A DNA stretch of 64,000 nucleotides from Nonomuraea sp. NEAU-A123 (GCF_018603905.1 NZ_JAHFZZ010000006.1:496001-560000); one strand, 5' to 3'; shown: positions 1 through 8,006, counted from the stretch's first letter. The notes: generated from the letters alone by a model not told the origin. A program made the numbers and translations.

Positions 1-204
1 CTTTTCCTGGCATGCGGTAATGGCTTCCACGTACAGGCGGATCGCGTCGTGATCCTGGTTGACGTCAGGCTCTTCGCACGTCTGGGCAGGGAGCTTGCCT
101 GTCTTGTAGAGCGGGTTCTTCGTGAAGGGGTCGGGGGTGGGGGCCGCGTGGGCCGTGCCGGTCAGCGATAAGAAGGTGACCAGGGCGGCGGCGAGAATGC
201 GCAT
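1..204 (-). CDS. Secreted protein, partial (possible neutral zinc metallopeptidase)
   Basis: Only the first 68 codons are present; the gene runs off the left edge of the window. The product starts with a short Sec-type signal peptide (Arg2, hydrophobic stretch, cleavage expected after the AHA-A site near residue 20). A mature part with LYKTGKLPAQTC and a second Cys near residue 65 follows. The NPLYKTGKLP...C pattern reminds me of actinobacterial secreted neutral zinc metallopeptidases, but no catalytic motif lies inside the window, so this is a family impression. It is divergent from the M1 peptidase gene, with about 140 bp between the two starts. Confidence 0.55.
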   Translation of the reverse strand, partial: MRILAAALVTFLSLTGTAHAAPTPDPFTKNPLYKTGKLPAQTCEEPDVNQDHDAIRLYVEAITACQEK

Positions 205-344
205 GAGAGTGCACCCTAGTGGATCATGCAGTTACGGTCATGCCACCGGATAACGCTTCCTGTCACGGATATTGACGGGTATGGCGAAGGAAGTTACGTT
301 TCGTCGGCAGATCGGGGGCCCTAGCGTCACAAAGGAGCCAACCC

Positions 345-1673
345 ATGATCCGAAAAACGCTGACGTTCTGCGCGATCGCCGCGTTACTCATCGGACTCCC
401 CACCGCCGCCCGGGCGGCCGACGCCACCCGTACACCAGGGTCGCCCACCTACACCGTGACTCTGACCAGCAACGCCTCGGGCACCACGTGGACCGGCCAC
501 GAGAGCGTCAGTTTCACGAACTTATCCGCGGACCCCCTCAACGAGGTCTACCTGCGCCTGTGGGACAACTACCACGGAAGCTGCCCGTCCACCCCGATCA
601 CGGTCACGAACGTCAGCGGCGGCACGGCGAGCGCGCTGAGCGTCGCCTGCACGGCGCTGAAGATCACGCTCCCGGCGCCGCTCGCCCAGGGGCAGAACGG
701 CTCGGTCGGCTTCGACCTGAGCATCGTCGTACCCAGCGGCGCCGACCGGTTCGGTCACGACGGCGCGTACAACTTCATCGGCAACGCCCTGCCCGTGCTG
801 GCCGTACGAGACGGCGCCGGCTGGCACCTGGACCCCTACACCAACAACGGCGAGTCCTTCTACCAGCTCGCCAGCGACTACCGCGTCACCCTGGACCACC
901 CCAGCTCGCTGCTCGTGCCCGCGACCGGCACCTCCGTGGACACGCCCGGCAGCGCCGGCCGGACGATCACGACCGCGACCGCCACGCACGTCCGTGAGTT
1001 CGCCTGGGGGGCCGGCGCGTTCACCAAGACCACCGGCACGACCAGCACGGGCGTCACCGTGAATGTCTACCGCGTCAGCGGCATCAGCGCCGCCAGCGCC
1101 GCCTCGATGATGACGACCGCCACGGGCTCGCTGGTCGCCCACGCCGGCCGCTTCGGCGCCTACCCCTATGGCGAGGTCGACATCGTCCTGGACAACAACT
1201 TCTGGTTCGGCGGCATGGAGTATCCGGGGTTCGTACTCGACCTGGTCAGCTCCACCGCGCTCGCCCACGAGCTGGCCCACCAGTGGTGGTACGGCATCGT
1301 CGGCGACGACGAGTACAACACCCCGTGGCTGGACGAGTCCTTCGCCGACTACGCCACCGACCTGTACCGGGGCATCACCGGCACCAACTGCTGGAACAGC
1401 GTCGTCTGGGCGTCATCGGCCGAGAGGATCAGCAACTCGATGGCCTACTGGGACGCCCACTCCAGCAGGTACGGCACCGTCGTCTACACCTACGGCAAGT
1501 GCGCCCTGCACGACCTGCGCCGCCTGATCGGCACGTCGGCCATGCAGACGCTCCTGCACGACTACGCCGCCTCCCACTGGTACGGCATCTCCACGGTGGC
1601 CGACTTCAAGGCCGCCGCCCAGGCCGCCACGACGGTCGACCTGTCGTCGTTCTGGACCACGCACCGCATCTAA
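345..1673 (+). CDS. Secreted M1 family zinc metallopeptidase
   Basis: This 442-residue protein is an aminopeptidase-like M1 metallopeptidase predicted to be exported. Residues 1-24 form a signal peptide ending ARA-AD. The zinc site is complete: HELAH at residues 308-312, followed exactly 18 residues later by the third ligand Glu331 in WLDESFADY. The substrate-binding GxMEN motif appears as GGMEY (289-293). At about 440 residues it is a short M1 protein without the large C-terminal helical domain of PepN, as is usual for secreted actinobacterial members. The ATG at 345 is preceded by AAAGGAG. It is convergent with the isochorismatase-like gene, 8 bp apart. Confidence 0.9.
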   Translation: MIRKTLTFCAIAALLIGLPTAARAADATRTPGSPTYTVTLTSNASGTTWTGHESVSFTNLSADPLNEVYLRLWDNYHGSCPSTPITVTNVSGGTASALSVACTALKITLPAPLAQGQNGSVGFDLSIVVPSGADRFGHDGAYNFIGNALPVLAVRDGAGWHLDPYTNNGESFYQLASDYRVTLDHPSSLLVPATGTSVDTPGSAGRTITTATATHVREFAWGAGAFTKTTGTTSTGVTVNVYRVSGISAASAASMMTTATGSLVAHAGRFGAYPYGEVDIVLDNNFWFGGMEYPGFVLDLVSSTALAHELAHQWWYGIVGDDEYNTPWLDESFADYATDLYRGITGTNCWNSVVWASSAERISNSMAYWDAHSSRYGTVVYTYGKCALHDLRRLIGTSAMQTLLHDYAASHWYGISTVADFKAAAQAATTVDLSSFWTTHRI

Positions 1674-1681
1674 CGCCTTCG

Positions 1682-2233
1682 TCAGCGCGTCGCTGCCCAG
1701 CCGGCCACGGTGGTGACATCCGCCTGGTGGGGAAACACCTTCTCTGTCAGTACGCGATGCACCTCCGGGTCGGCGTCGAGGCATCCGTCGGCCAGGACGG
1801 TGAGGCCGAAGTCCAGGTCGGCCGCTTGGCGCACGGTGGACAGCACGACGCCGCTCGTGGCGATGCCGGTGAGGACGAGGTGATCGACGTCGCCGGCCCG
1901 CAGCACCATGTCGAGGTCACTGCCGGCGAAGGCGCTGACGCGTCGCTTGGTGACCAGGACGTCGCCGGGTTCGGGTGCCACGTCCGGATGGATCTGGCTG
2001 GCCTGGTCGCCGCCGACCAGTGGCGTGGTGCCCGCGAGCCGACCGAACATCTTGTTGCGGACGCTGATCTCCGGGTACCCGGGACGGAACCCGACGACCA
2101 CATAGATCACCGGAACGCCGCCCGCGCGGGCGGCGCCGATCGCCTCGCGTAGACGCGGCAGGTAGGCGGGGTCGGGGTAACGGTCGACGACGACGCGTTG
2201 GACATCCATGACGAGGAGAGCCTGCTTGGCCAC
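1682..2233 (-). CDS. Isochorismatase-fold hydrolase lacking the catalytic Cys
   Basis: A 183-residue cysteine-hydrolase-superfamily protein (isochorismatase/nicotinamidase fold). The catalytic Asp10 (LLVMDVQ) and Lys96 (VTKRRVSAF) are present. In the nucleophile loop, G-x-x-T-x-x-C-V becomes GIATSGVVLST, with Val129 where the Cys should be. Such GVV proteins form a recognised subgroup and may be non-hydrolytic or have another activity. A start nine codons upstream is possible, but the GTG at 2233 follows GAAGGA with ideal spacing and is preferred. The gene is divergent from a TetR regulator whose likely operators sit in front of it, so it is probably that regulator's main target. Confidence 0.85.
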   Translation of the reverse strand: MAKQALLVMDVQRVVVDRYPDPAYLPRLREAIGAARAGGVPVIYVVVGFRPGYPEISVRNKMFGRLAGTTPLVGGDQASQIHPDVAPEPGDVLVTKRRVSAFAGSDLDMVLRAGDVDHLVLTGIATSGVVLSTVRQAADLDFGLTVLADGCLDADPEVHRVLTEKVFPHQADVTTVAGWAATR

Positions 2234-2257
2234 TGTTGTCCTTCCATGCCGCGGAGG

Positions 2258-2279
2258 CAAGTCATCAGCTGATTACTTG
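2258..2279. promoter_or_regulatory. Predicted TetR operator O1 (22-bp palindrome)
   Basis: A near-perfect 22-bp palindrome, CAAGT...ATCAGCTGAT...ACTTG, with one mismatched pair. It lies in the divergent region between the isochorismatase-like gene and the TetR gene. Its right half, TGATTACTTGGC (2270-2281), is repeated exactly at 2315-2326. It is most likely the binding site of the adjacent TetR protein. Confidence 0.65.
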
Positions 2280-2302
2280 GCAGCGTAGCCAGGTGCCGGA
2301 AC

Positions 2303-2324
2303 CATGTCAACGAGTGATTACTTG
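2303..2324. promoter_or_regulatory. Predicted TetR operator O2
   Basis: A second, more degenerate copy of the 22-bp site. The right arm GATTACTTG is identical to that of O1, and the left arm CATGTCAACGA matches the O1 left arm at 7 of 11 positions. It is offset 45 bp from O1, so the two sites could control the two divergent promoters separately. Confidence 0.5.
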
Positions 2325-2389
2325 GCGACGTCGCAGAGCTATGCTGCGGTGACGTGTCGGAATTGATGACGTTGCGAAGGAGGTCGCCG

Positions 2390-3013
2390 GTGGCGACGAG
2401 AAAGACCGACGGGTCTCCGGACGACGCCGCCGCCGGACAGCCCGCCGGGGGTCGCCGGCGGCGGGACGCGGCCGCGACCCGTGAGGCGCTCCTCCAGGCC
2501 GCGCGCGACCGGTTCATGCGTCTGGGGTACGACCGCACGACGCTGCGGGACGTCGCCGCGGACGCGGGGGTCAACCTCGCCCTGATCAAGCGGTACTTCG
2601 ACTCGAAGGAGGGCCTGTTCAAGGCGGCGCTGGCCGGTACGCCCCGATTCCTGGGGGGCGAGTTCCCGCAAGACCGCGCCGCCCTCGCCGAGGCCCTCAG
2701 CCACCAGTTGTCGGCCGGCGCCTGGCCGGAGTTCGGTGAGCACCCGGTGCTGCTGTTGCTGCGCGTCTCCGGCGACGAGCGGGTGGACAGCCTGCGCAGG
2801 CAGGCCCTGCAGGACTTCAGCCGGCGAGTGCTCGAAGCCTCGGGCGCGGGACGGGACGACGACGAACGCCTGCTGAGGGCGGAACTCCTGGTCGCGCTGG
2901 GCGTCGGCATCGCCGTCGTACGATCCACCGTCGGCCTGCAGCCCTTGGGTGACGCGACCTCCGACGATCTGATCGGCCCGCTCCGCGATGTCGTCGACAG
3001 CCTGCTCGGTTAG
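2390..3013 (+). CDS. TetR/AcrR family transcriptional regulator
   Basis: A 207-residue one-component repressor. After a basic, low-complexity N-terminus (GRRRRDAAATREALL) comes a typical TetR HTH: DRTTLRDVAADAGVN, then LIKRYFDSKEGLF. The C-terminal ligand domain has no recognisable specificity. A GTG at 2354 and an ATG at 2366 are in frame, but the GTG at 2390 has a consensus AAGGAGGT five bases upstream and is chosen. The gene is divergent from the isochorismatase-like hydrolase with two shared palindromic sites, which suggests autoregulation and control of that gene. It is convergent with the alcohol dehydrogenase gene, 2 bp apart. Confidence 0.9.
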   Translation: MATRKTDGSPDDAAAGQPAGGRRRRDAAATREALLQAARDRFMRLGYDRTTLRDVAADAGVNLALIKRYFDSKEGLFKAALAGTPRFLGGEFPQDRAALAEALSHQLSAGAWPEFGEHPVLLLLRVSGDERVDSLRRQALQDFSRRVLEASGAGRDDDERLLRAELLVALGVGIAVVRSTVGLQPLGDATSDDLIGPLRDVVDSLLG

Positions 3014-3015
3014 CA

Positions 3016-4050
3016 CTACTGATGATCGTCGAAGGTCACGACCACCTTTTCCGCCGCGCCCGGCGTCAGGGCGAGCTGGAAGGCCCGCTCGGCCTCGGCG
3101 AACGGCACGCGGTGACTGATCAGCCGGGCGAAGCGCTCCTGGTGCTCGGCGATCTCCGCCGTGACCTCGAAGATCTCCGTGGGGTAGCCCTGGGACGCGA
3201 TGAGCGTCATCTCGCTCCTGAGCATCGCGCCGAGGTCGATGGCGGCCGACTTCTTCTGCACGGCGACCATGACGAGCTTCGCACCCCACTTCGCCGACGC
3301 CGTCGCGGTGTTGATGACGGCGGCGGCACCGGCCGCGTCGATGTAGATGTCGGTGTCCGGGCGGGTCGCCCCGAGCGCGTTGGCGCCTTCGCCATGGAGT
3401 TCCAGCAGGCGGGCCGTCACATCCTGATGAGAGGAGTCGATGACGGCGTCGGCCCCGACCGCCAGCGCGGTCTTCAGGCGTTCGGCGATGACGTCGACCA
3501 CGACCACGTGCCGGACACCGCGGAGTTTCAGCCAGATCGCGGCGCCGAGCCCGATCGGCCCGGCTCCGAACACCACGACCTTGTCCTCCGGCCGGGCTTC
3601 GGAGCGATTGACACAGTGCCGGGCGACCGCCATGGGCTCGTTGAGCGCGGCGACGTCGAAGGGGAGGGAGTCGGGGATGACCGCCACGCTCTTGCCGACG
3701 GCCGCGTCCTCGATGATCAGGTAGTCCCGCATGCCGCCCAGCGCACCGCCGCAGCCGATGATGCCGGAGGGCGCGGCCTGCGGGTTGACCACCACGCGAT
3801 CGCCGACCGTCAGGCCGGTGACCGCGGACCCGACCTCGACGATCTCGCCGGTGGGCTCGTGCCCCAGCGCCACCGGCCTCGTCCGTCCTTCCGGGCCCTG
3901 GGGCATGCCTCCCATGTGGATGAAGGTCGTGTCGGTGCCGCAGATGCCGCAGGCACGTACCCGGAGCAGCACGTCATTTGGTCCGGGAACGGGGCGTTCG
4001 AGGTCCACGACCTCGACCGTGCCCGATGTGCTGGTCTGTACAGATCTCAT
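3016..4050 (-). CDS. Zinc-type medium-chain alcohol dehydrogenase
   Basis: A 344-residue MDR dehydrogenase. Catalytic zinc ligands are visible: Cys37 in ACGICGTD and His64-Glu65 in ALGHEPTGE. The nucleotide-binding loop is VVFGAGPIGLGAA. The four-Cys structural zinc loop seen in many ADHs is missing: the region reads GIIGCGGALGGMRDY, with one Cys. The start at 4050 is preceded by a purine-rich GGAAGAGAG. It is the last gene of the P450-ferredoxin-reductase operon, 32 bp after the reductase, so its likely job is to oxidise an alcohol made by the P450. That role is inferred from position only; the substrate is unknown. Confidence 0.88.
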   Translation of the reverse strand: MRSVQTSTSGTVEVVDLERPVPGPNDVLLRVRACGICGTDTTFIHMGGMPQGPEGRTRPVALGHEPTGEIVEVGSAVTGLTVGDRVVVNPQAAPSGIIGCGGALGGMRDYLIIEDAAVGKSVAVIPDSLPFDVAALNEPMAVARHCVNRSEARPEDKVVVFGAGPIGLGAAIWLKLRGVRHVVVVDVIAERLKTALAVGADAVIDSSHQDVTARLLELHGEGANALGATRPDTDIYIDAAGAAAVINTATASAKWGAKLVMVAVQKKSAAIDLGAMLRSEMTLIASQGYPTEIFEVTAEIAEHQERFARLISHRVPFAEAERAFQLALTPGAAEKVVVTFDDHQ

Positions 4051-4082
4051 GGTGGTGACTCTCTTCCTGTGGGCGGGCGGGC

Positions 4083-5261
4083 TCATGCCGCCAACGTCGT
4101 TTCGCCGACGACCTCGTGCCACTTGGCGCCGGCCGCGATGGCCTGCCGCCAGGGGCGAAGGGCTTTGGGTGGCATGCCAACCGAAAGCGCTCCGGCCAGC
4201 CGGTCGCCGGTACGGTAGGCGGCCACGAACCGGCGCTCGTCCAGATCCCCCTCCACCACCGCGATGGCGTCGTGGCCGCGCAGGTAGCCGTGGGCCTGGA
4301 TCTTCATGTCGTACTGATCGGACCAGAAGTAGGGCACTGGAGCGAACGCCCTGCGCGCCCCAGGGCGCAGGAGGTTGCGAGCGGCGGCCATCCCCTGCTC
4401 GGCGGCGTTGGTGCGGTGCTCGATGCGCATCCGCACCCCGAACAGCGGGTTGTGCCAGCGGGCGACGTCTCCGGCGCCGTACACATCCGGCGCGGCGGCA
4501 CTGTACTCGTCGCACACCAGACCGTCGTCCACCGTCAGGCCGCTGCCCGCCAGCCACTCGGTGTTCGGCACCGAGCCGACGGCGACCAGGACCTCGTCTG
4601 CCTCGACCAGGTCGCCGCCCGCGAGGCGCACCCCGCTCCCGGTCGCCTCGGTCACGGTGATCCCGGTGCGCAGATCGACGCCGTGCTCAAGGTGGGCCCG
4701 CGACAGCACCCGCCCCACCGCCGCGCCGACCGCGTGGGCCAGCGGCACCGGCGCGGGTTCGAGCAGGACGACCTCGCAGCCGAGGCCCCGGGCCACGGCC
4801 GCGGCCTCGGCGCCGAGGAAACCGGCGCCGACCACGACCAGCCGCCGCCCGCGGCCCAGCCGGCCGCGCAGCGCCAAGGCGTCGTCCAGGGTGCGCAGCA
4901 CATGCGCGCCGTGGCCGGGCAGGCGACGCGGACGCACTCCGGTGGCCACGATCAGCCCGTCATAGCGCACGTGCCCGCCGTCCGACAGCCGCACCGTACG
5001 AGCGTCACGATCGAGACCCGTCGCGCTGACGCCCAGGCGAAGGTCGAGATCAAGGGCGCCCAGGTCCTCCGGCGAGCGCAGGGTCAGCCGGTCGGGCTCC
5101 CACCGCGCGGCCAGGAGTTGCTTGGACAGCGGCGGCCGGTCGTACGGAAGGTGTGGTTCGTCGCCGATGAGGGTGAGTGGCCCCGTGAAGCCCTCCCGGC
5201 GCAGTGTCTCGGCCGCCGCGAGTCCGGCGGCCGAGGCGCCTACCACCACGATCCTCTTCAT
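4083..5261 (-). CDS. FAD-dependent NAD(P)H ferredoxin reductase
   Basis: A 392-residue putidaredoxin-reductase-type flavoprotein that would take electrons from NAD(P)H to the adjacent ferredoxin. It has an N-terminal FAD Rossmann motif (VVVGASAAGLAAAE), a middle NAD(P) motif (VVVGAGFLGAEAA) and the FAD-ribityl motif DVYGAGDVAR. A C-terminal reductase domain follows. The ATG overlaps the ferredoxin stop as ATGA, so the two are translationally coupled. With the P450 and ferredoxin it completes a three-component class I electron chain. Confidence 0.92.
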   Translation of the reverse strand: MKRIVVVGASAAGLAAAETLRREGFTGPLTLIGDEPHLPYDRPPLSKQLLAARWEPDRLTLRSPEDLGALDLDLRLGVSATGLDRDARTVRLSDGGHVRYDGLIVATGVRPRRLPGHGAHVLRTLDDALALRGRLGRGRRLVVVGAGFLGAEAAAVARGLGCEVVLLEPAPVPLAHAVGAAVGRVLSRAHLEHGVDLRTGITVTEATGSGVRLAGGDLVEADEVLVAVGSVPNTEWLAGSGLTVDDGLVCDEYSAAAPDVYGAGDVARWHNPLFGVRMRIEHRTNAAEQGMAAARNLLRPGARRAFAPVPYFWSDQYDMKIQAHGYLRGHDAIAVVEGDLDERRFVAAYRTGDRLAGALSVGMPPKALRPWRQAIAAGAKWHEVVGETTLAA

Positions 5262-5455
5262 GTCGCCACCAGCCGGATGGCCGCCGCTGGGCAGATCGCC
5301 GCGGCCTCCCGCACTCCGTCGTGGAGTTCGGCGGCGGGCGTCTCGTCCAGCAGGATCGCGACACCGTCGTCCGCTCGCTGGTCGAACACCTCGGGAGCGG
5401 CCAGGACGCACTGGCCCGACGCCACGCACTTGGGTTCGTCAAGTTCTACACGCAT
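5258..5455 (-). CDS. P450-associated [3Fe-4S] ferredoxin
   Basis: A 65-residue ferredoxin with only three cluster cysteines: Cys10 and Cys16 in CVASGQC, and Cys55 in ICPAAAI. The missing fourth ligand in a C-x5-C...CP pattern is the signature of the small 3Fe-4S ferredoxins that serve actinobacterial P450s. It lies 31 bp downstream of the P450 gene and overlaps the reductase gene by 4 bp, so it almost certainly carries electrons between these two partners. Confidence 0.93.
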   Translation of the reverse strand: MRVELDEPKCVASGQCVLAAPEVFDQRADDGVAILLDETPAAELHDGVREAAAICPAAAIRLVAT

Positions 5456-5486
5456 GGGACTTCTTCCTTCTGTTGCTGGGAGCCGG

Positions 5487-6716
5487 TCACCAGGTGACGG
5501 GCAGGGAGCGGAGGCTGTAGGCGATTCCTTCGAACGCGAACTCGATCTCGTCGACCGAGGTGGCCAGGCGGAGTGTCGGAACGCGGCGGTAGAGCGTGCT
5601 GTACACGACCTGGAGCTCTACACGGGCCAGCGACTGGCCGAGGCACTGGTGGGGGCCGTACCCGAACGCCTGGTGCAGCCGGGCGGACCGGCCCAGATCG
5701 AGCCGTTCGGGCTCGGGGAACATCTCGGCGTCCCAGTTCGCGGCGGACAGGTCGAAGATGATCCCGTCCCCGGCGCGGATGACCTGCCCACCGATCTCGA
5801 TGTCCTCCCGGGCGATCCGGCGGACCCCGGTGTGCACGATCGTCAGGTAGCGCAGGAGCTCCTCGACCGCGGCGGCGACGACCTTCGGATCATCGGTGTC
5901 ACGCAGCACCGCGAGCTGATCGGGGTGCCGCAGCAGGGCGAGCGTGCCGAGCGGGATCATGCTCGCGCTGGTCTCGTGCCCGGCGATCAGCACGGCCACC
6001 CCCATGGTGGCGGCCTCGGCGCGGGTCATCTCGCCGGCCTTGATCCGGGCGGCCAGCTCCGACAGCATGTCGTCGGCGGGGGCGCTCATCTTCCGCTCGA
6101 TCAGGCCATCGAGGTATCCGACCAGCGCGGTGCTCGCCTCCTGCGCCTGCCGCGCCGACGAGCCGTGGCTCAACGCGACAGAGCTGTTGTGGTGGAAGAA
6201 CTCGTTGTCCTCGTACGGCACGCCCATGAGCTCGCTGATCACCAGCGTCGGCACCGGTAGACCCAGCGCGGTGACGAGATCGGCCGGCTTCGGCCCGGCC
6301 AGCATGGCGTCGATCAGCTCGTCGGTGATCTGCTGAATGGCGGGCCGCAGAGCCTCGACCTTCTTGACGGTGAACGGGACGTTGACCATCCGGCGGAGCC
6401 GGGTGTGCTCGGGCGCGTCGGTGTTGGTGATCAGTGGCGGGGTGACCTTCGCGACCTCTGCCCGGCCCCGGGTCATGTGGGGAAACCCGGGCAGGTTCTC
6501 GTCGATGCTGATCCGCGGATCGGTGAGCAGTGTCCGCTGGTCAGCGTGGCGGGTGATGAGCCAGGGCAGGCTGCCGTCCCAGATCCGCACCTTCGAGACG
6601 GGCGCTTCGGCGGTCAGCCGCCGTACGGTGGCCGGCGGGTGGAACGGGCACCCGGCGTCCCGGGTCATCGGATAGCCGGGAACGGATCCGCCGGTGCTGG
6701 TCAATGCGTCGGTCAT
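5487..6716 (-). CDS. Cytochrome P450
   Basis: A 409-residue bacterial P450, likely of the CYP105/107 type. It shows the I-helix oxygen-activation motif AGHETS, the K-helix E-x-x-R (EELLRY), and the heme loop FGYGPHQCLGQSLAR with the axial thiolate Cys358. It is the first gene of a four-gene operon holding its own ferredoxin, reductase and an alcohol dehydrogenase. The region upstream has four TetR-type palindromes, so expression is probably induced by a small ligand. Substrate unknown: a xenobiotic or a secondary metabolite are both possible. It lies about 0.9 kb from a lanthipeptide precursor, but nothing in the sequence proves a link. Confidence 0.93.
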   Translation of the reverse strand: MTDALTSTGGSVPGYPMTRDAGCPFHPPATVRRLTAEAPVSKVRIWDGSLPWLITRHADQRTLLTDPRISIDENLPGFPHMTRGRAEVAKVTPPLITNTDAPEHTRLRRMVNVPFTVKKVEALRPAIQQITDELIDAMLAGPKPADLVTALGLPVPTLVISELMGVPYEDNEFFHHNSSVALSHGSSARQAQEASTALVGYLDGLIERKMSAPADDMLSELAARIKAGEMTRAEAATMGVAVLIAGHETSASMIPLGTLALLRHPDQLAVLRDTDDPKVVAAAVEELLRYLTIVHTGVRRIAREDIEIGGQVIRAGDGIIFDLSAANWDAEMFPEPERLDLGRSARLHQAFGYGPHQCLGQSLARVELQVVYSTLYRRVPTLRLATSVDEIEFAFEGIAYSLRSLPVTW

Positions 6717-6761
6717 GGGTCTCCCTCACTTCGATCTCGGGCCGGAACGGCAGGTAACCGC

Positions 6762-6869
6762 CTAGCCGATCGGCTAGCCCATTCCTAGCCGATCGGCAAG
6801 CAAATAAGCCAGGCATTGTGAGGTAAGTCACTTGCCGATCGGCAAGTTGGCTGCTTGCCGATCGGCAAG
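6762..6869. promoter_or_regulatory. Four-site TetR operator array, P450 operon / tetR
   Basis: Four 16-bp palindromes of the class CTNGCCGATCGGCNAG lie in the divergent region, at 6762-6777, 6785-6800, 6831-6846 and 6854-6869. The outer and inner bases are CTAG...CTAG at the first, CTAG...CAAG at the second, and CTTG...CAAG at the last two. Start-to-start distances are 23, 46 and 23 bp, a regular 23-bp lattice with one empty position. They are the likely sites for the adjacent TetR regulator and would cover both promoters. Confidence 0.85.
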
Positions 6870-6928
6870 CTACGATCGAGGAATTCGGGAGGTCGAACGC
6901 GGCGGGGACGCTGCGGTGAGGAGCAGCC

Positions 6929-7513
6929 GTGGCCGTCAAAGCCGCCCAGAAGGCGTCCGGTGAGCCCCATACGCGGGAGCGGCTCATCGACGTCGCGGTC
7001 CGCCTGTTCACCCAGCGCAGCTTCGCGGGCACGTCGCTCCAGATGATCGCCGACGAGATGGGGATCACCAAGGCGGCCGTCTACCACCACTTCCGCACCC
7101 GGGAGGAGCTGCTCACCGCGGTGGTGGAGCCGGTGCTGCGCCGGCTGCGGGCCATCATCGAAACCGCCGAAACGAAACGCACTCCCCACGCGCGAGCGGA
7201 GCACCTGCTCACCGGATATGTCGACCTGTCGGTGGAGCATCGAGCCGTGGTCGCCGTCTTCGCCAACGACGCCGGCGCGATCGAGATGCTGCGCGCCCAG
7301 CCCGAGACCAGCGACCTGATCAACCGCCAGCTGAACCTGCTCGCCGACGTCACCCCCGGCCCGGCCGGGCGCGTCAACGCCGCCATGGTGATGGCGGGCA
7401 TCGCCGCCGCGGCCGGCCCGGCACTGGTCCGCCTCGATGACGACACGCTGCGCAAGCACCTCACCGGGGCCGGCCGGCGCACCCTCGGACTCCGCGCTCC
7501 ACGCCGTCTGTGA
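6929..7513 (+). CDS. TetR/AcrR family regulator of the P450 operon
   Basis: A 194-residue TetR protein with HTH GTSLQMIADEMGITKAAVYHHF near residues 35-56 and a TetR_C-like ligand domain. The GTG start at 6929 follows TGAGGAG with 5-nt spacing. It is divergent from the P450 operon across an array of four palindromes, which points to repression of both itself and the P450 genes. The stop codon lies inside a perfect hairpin, probably the transcription terminator that separates it from the lanthipeptide genes. Confidence 0.92.
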   Translation: MAVKAAQKASGEPHTRERLIDVAVRLFTQRSFAGTSLQMIADEMGITKAAVYHHFRTREELLTAVVEPVLRRLRAIIETAETKRTPHARAEHLLTGYVDLSVEHRAVVAVFANDAGAIEMLRAQPETSDLINRQLNLLADVTPGPAGRVNAAMVMAGIAAAAGPALVRLDDDTLRKHLTGAGRRTLGLRAPRRL

Positions 7514-7520
7514 GACGGCG
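7502..7520 (+). terminator. Hairpin at the tetR stop codon
   Basis: CGCCGTCT (7502-7509) pairs perfectly with AGACGGCG (7513-7520) around a 3-nt loop that contains the start of the TGA stop. It is followed by GTCTT rather than a long U-run, as is common in actinomycetes. Confidence 0.55.
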
Positions 7521-7640
7521 GTCTTCCGCCCTGCTCACGGCAACGGCGGCGCGGGCGCTCGTTGCCGATTTCTGGTCCTGACCTTGCCAGGCCGTGACAC
7601 TATGGAGTCGCATCGTCACTGTGAGGAAGGTGGTCAGGTC

Positions 7641-8006
7641 ATGTGCCCGTCGGATGATGACTTCGATCTGGACATCCGGCTCGGCACCCCCGGGGTTCCC
7701 GGTCCGAACGCGCTGGACACCGACGTGACGAGCACGTGCATCACGGGCTGCCAGACCTGCGTCACCTGCAACACCTGCCCCGCACTGTGCACGCATCAGA
7801 CCAATTGCGACCAGAACACCTGCCACACCTGCGGCGAGAACACCTGTGAGACCTGCCACACGAACTGCGCCACGTGCCATGGTTGCCCGACCCAGGACAC
7901 CTGCCCGGCCTGCCACACCGTGCGGGGGCCGACCTGCGGAGATACCGCCTGCCACACCTGCGACACCTGCATCGACTGCGGATCGCGTCATGTCTGCCAC
8001 GACTAA
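7641..8006 (+). CDS. lanA: Class I lanthipeptide precursor, Thr/Cys-repeat core
   Basis: A 121-residue ribosomal peptide precursor. Residues 5-14 (DDDFDLDIRL) carry the FxLD box of class I lanthipeptide leaders, which recruits LanB. From residue 27 the sequence is a dense repeat of Thr and Cys: 22 Cys and 22 Thr (plus two Ser) in 95 residues, with 13 TC dipeptides and eleven C-x2-C steps (e.g. CQTCVTCNTC, CHTCDTCIDC). His, Asn, Gln and Asp fill the spacers. Typical class I cores are 20-40 residues with 3-8 Cys. The ATG at 7641 has AAGGTGGT six bases upstream; an in-frame ATG at 7602 lacks this. The stop overlaps the lanC start by 17 bp. A metallothionein-like metal binder is the main alternative reading, but the leader and neighbours argue against it. 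Confidence 0.85.
   Translation: MCPSDDDFDLDIRLGTPGVPGPNALDTDVTSTCITGCQTCVTCNTCPALCTHQTNCDQNTCHTCGENTCETCHTNCATCHGCPTQDTCPACHTVRGPTCGDTACHTCDTCIDCGSRHVCHD

Noticed and set aside
4116..6260. A 714-codon plus-strand frame across the P450 operon
   Set aside because: It crosses three well-supported minus-strand genes and has shadow-type composition.
7641..8006. Metallothionein as the primary call for the Cys-rich protein
   Set aside because: The FDLD leader box and tight coupling to lanC and lanB favour a lanthipeptide precursor; metal binding is kept only as an alternative.
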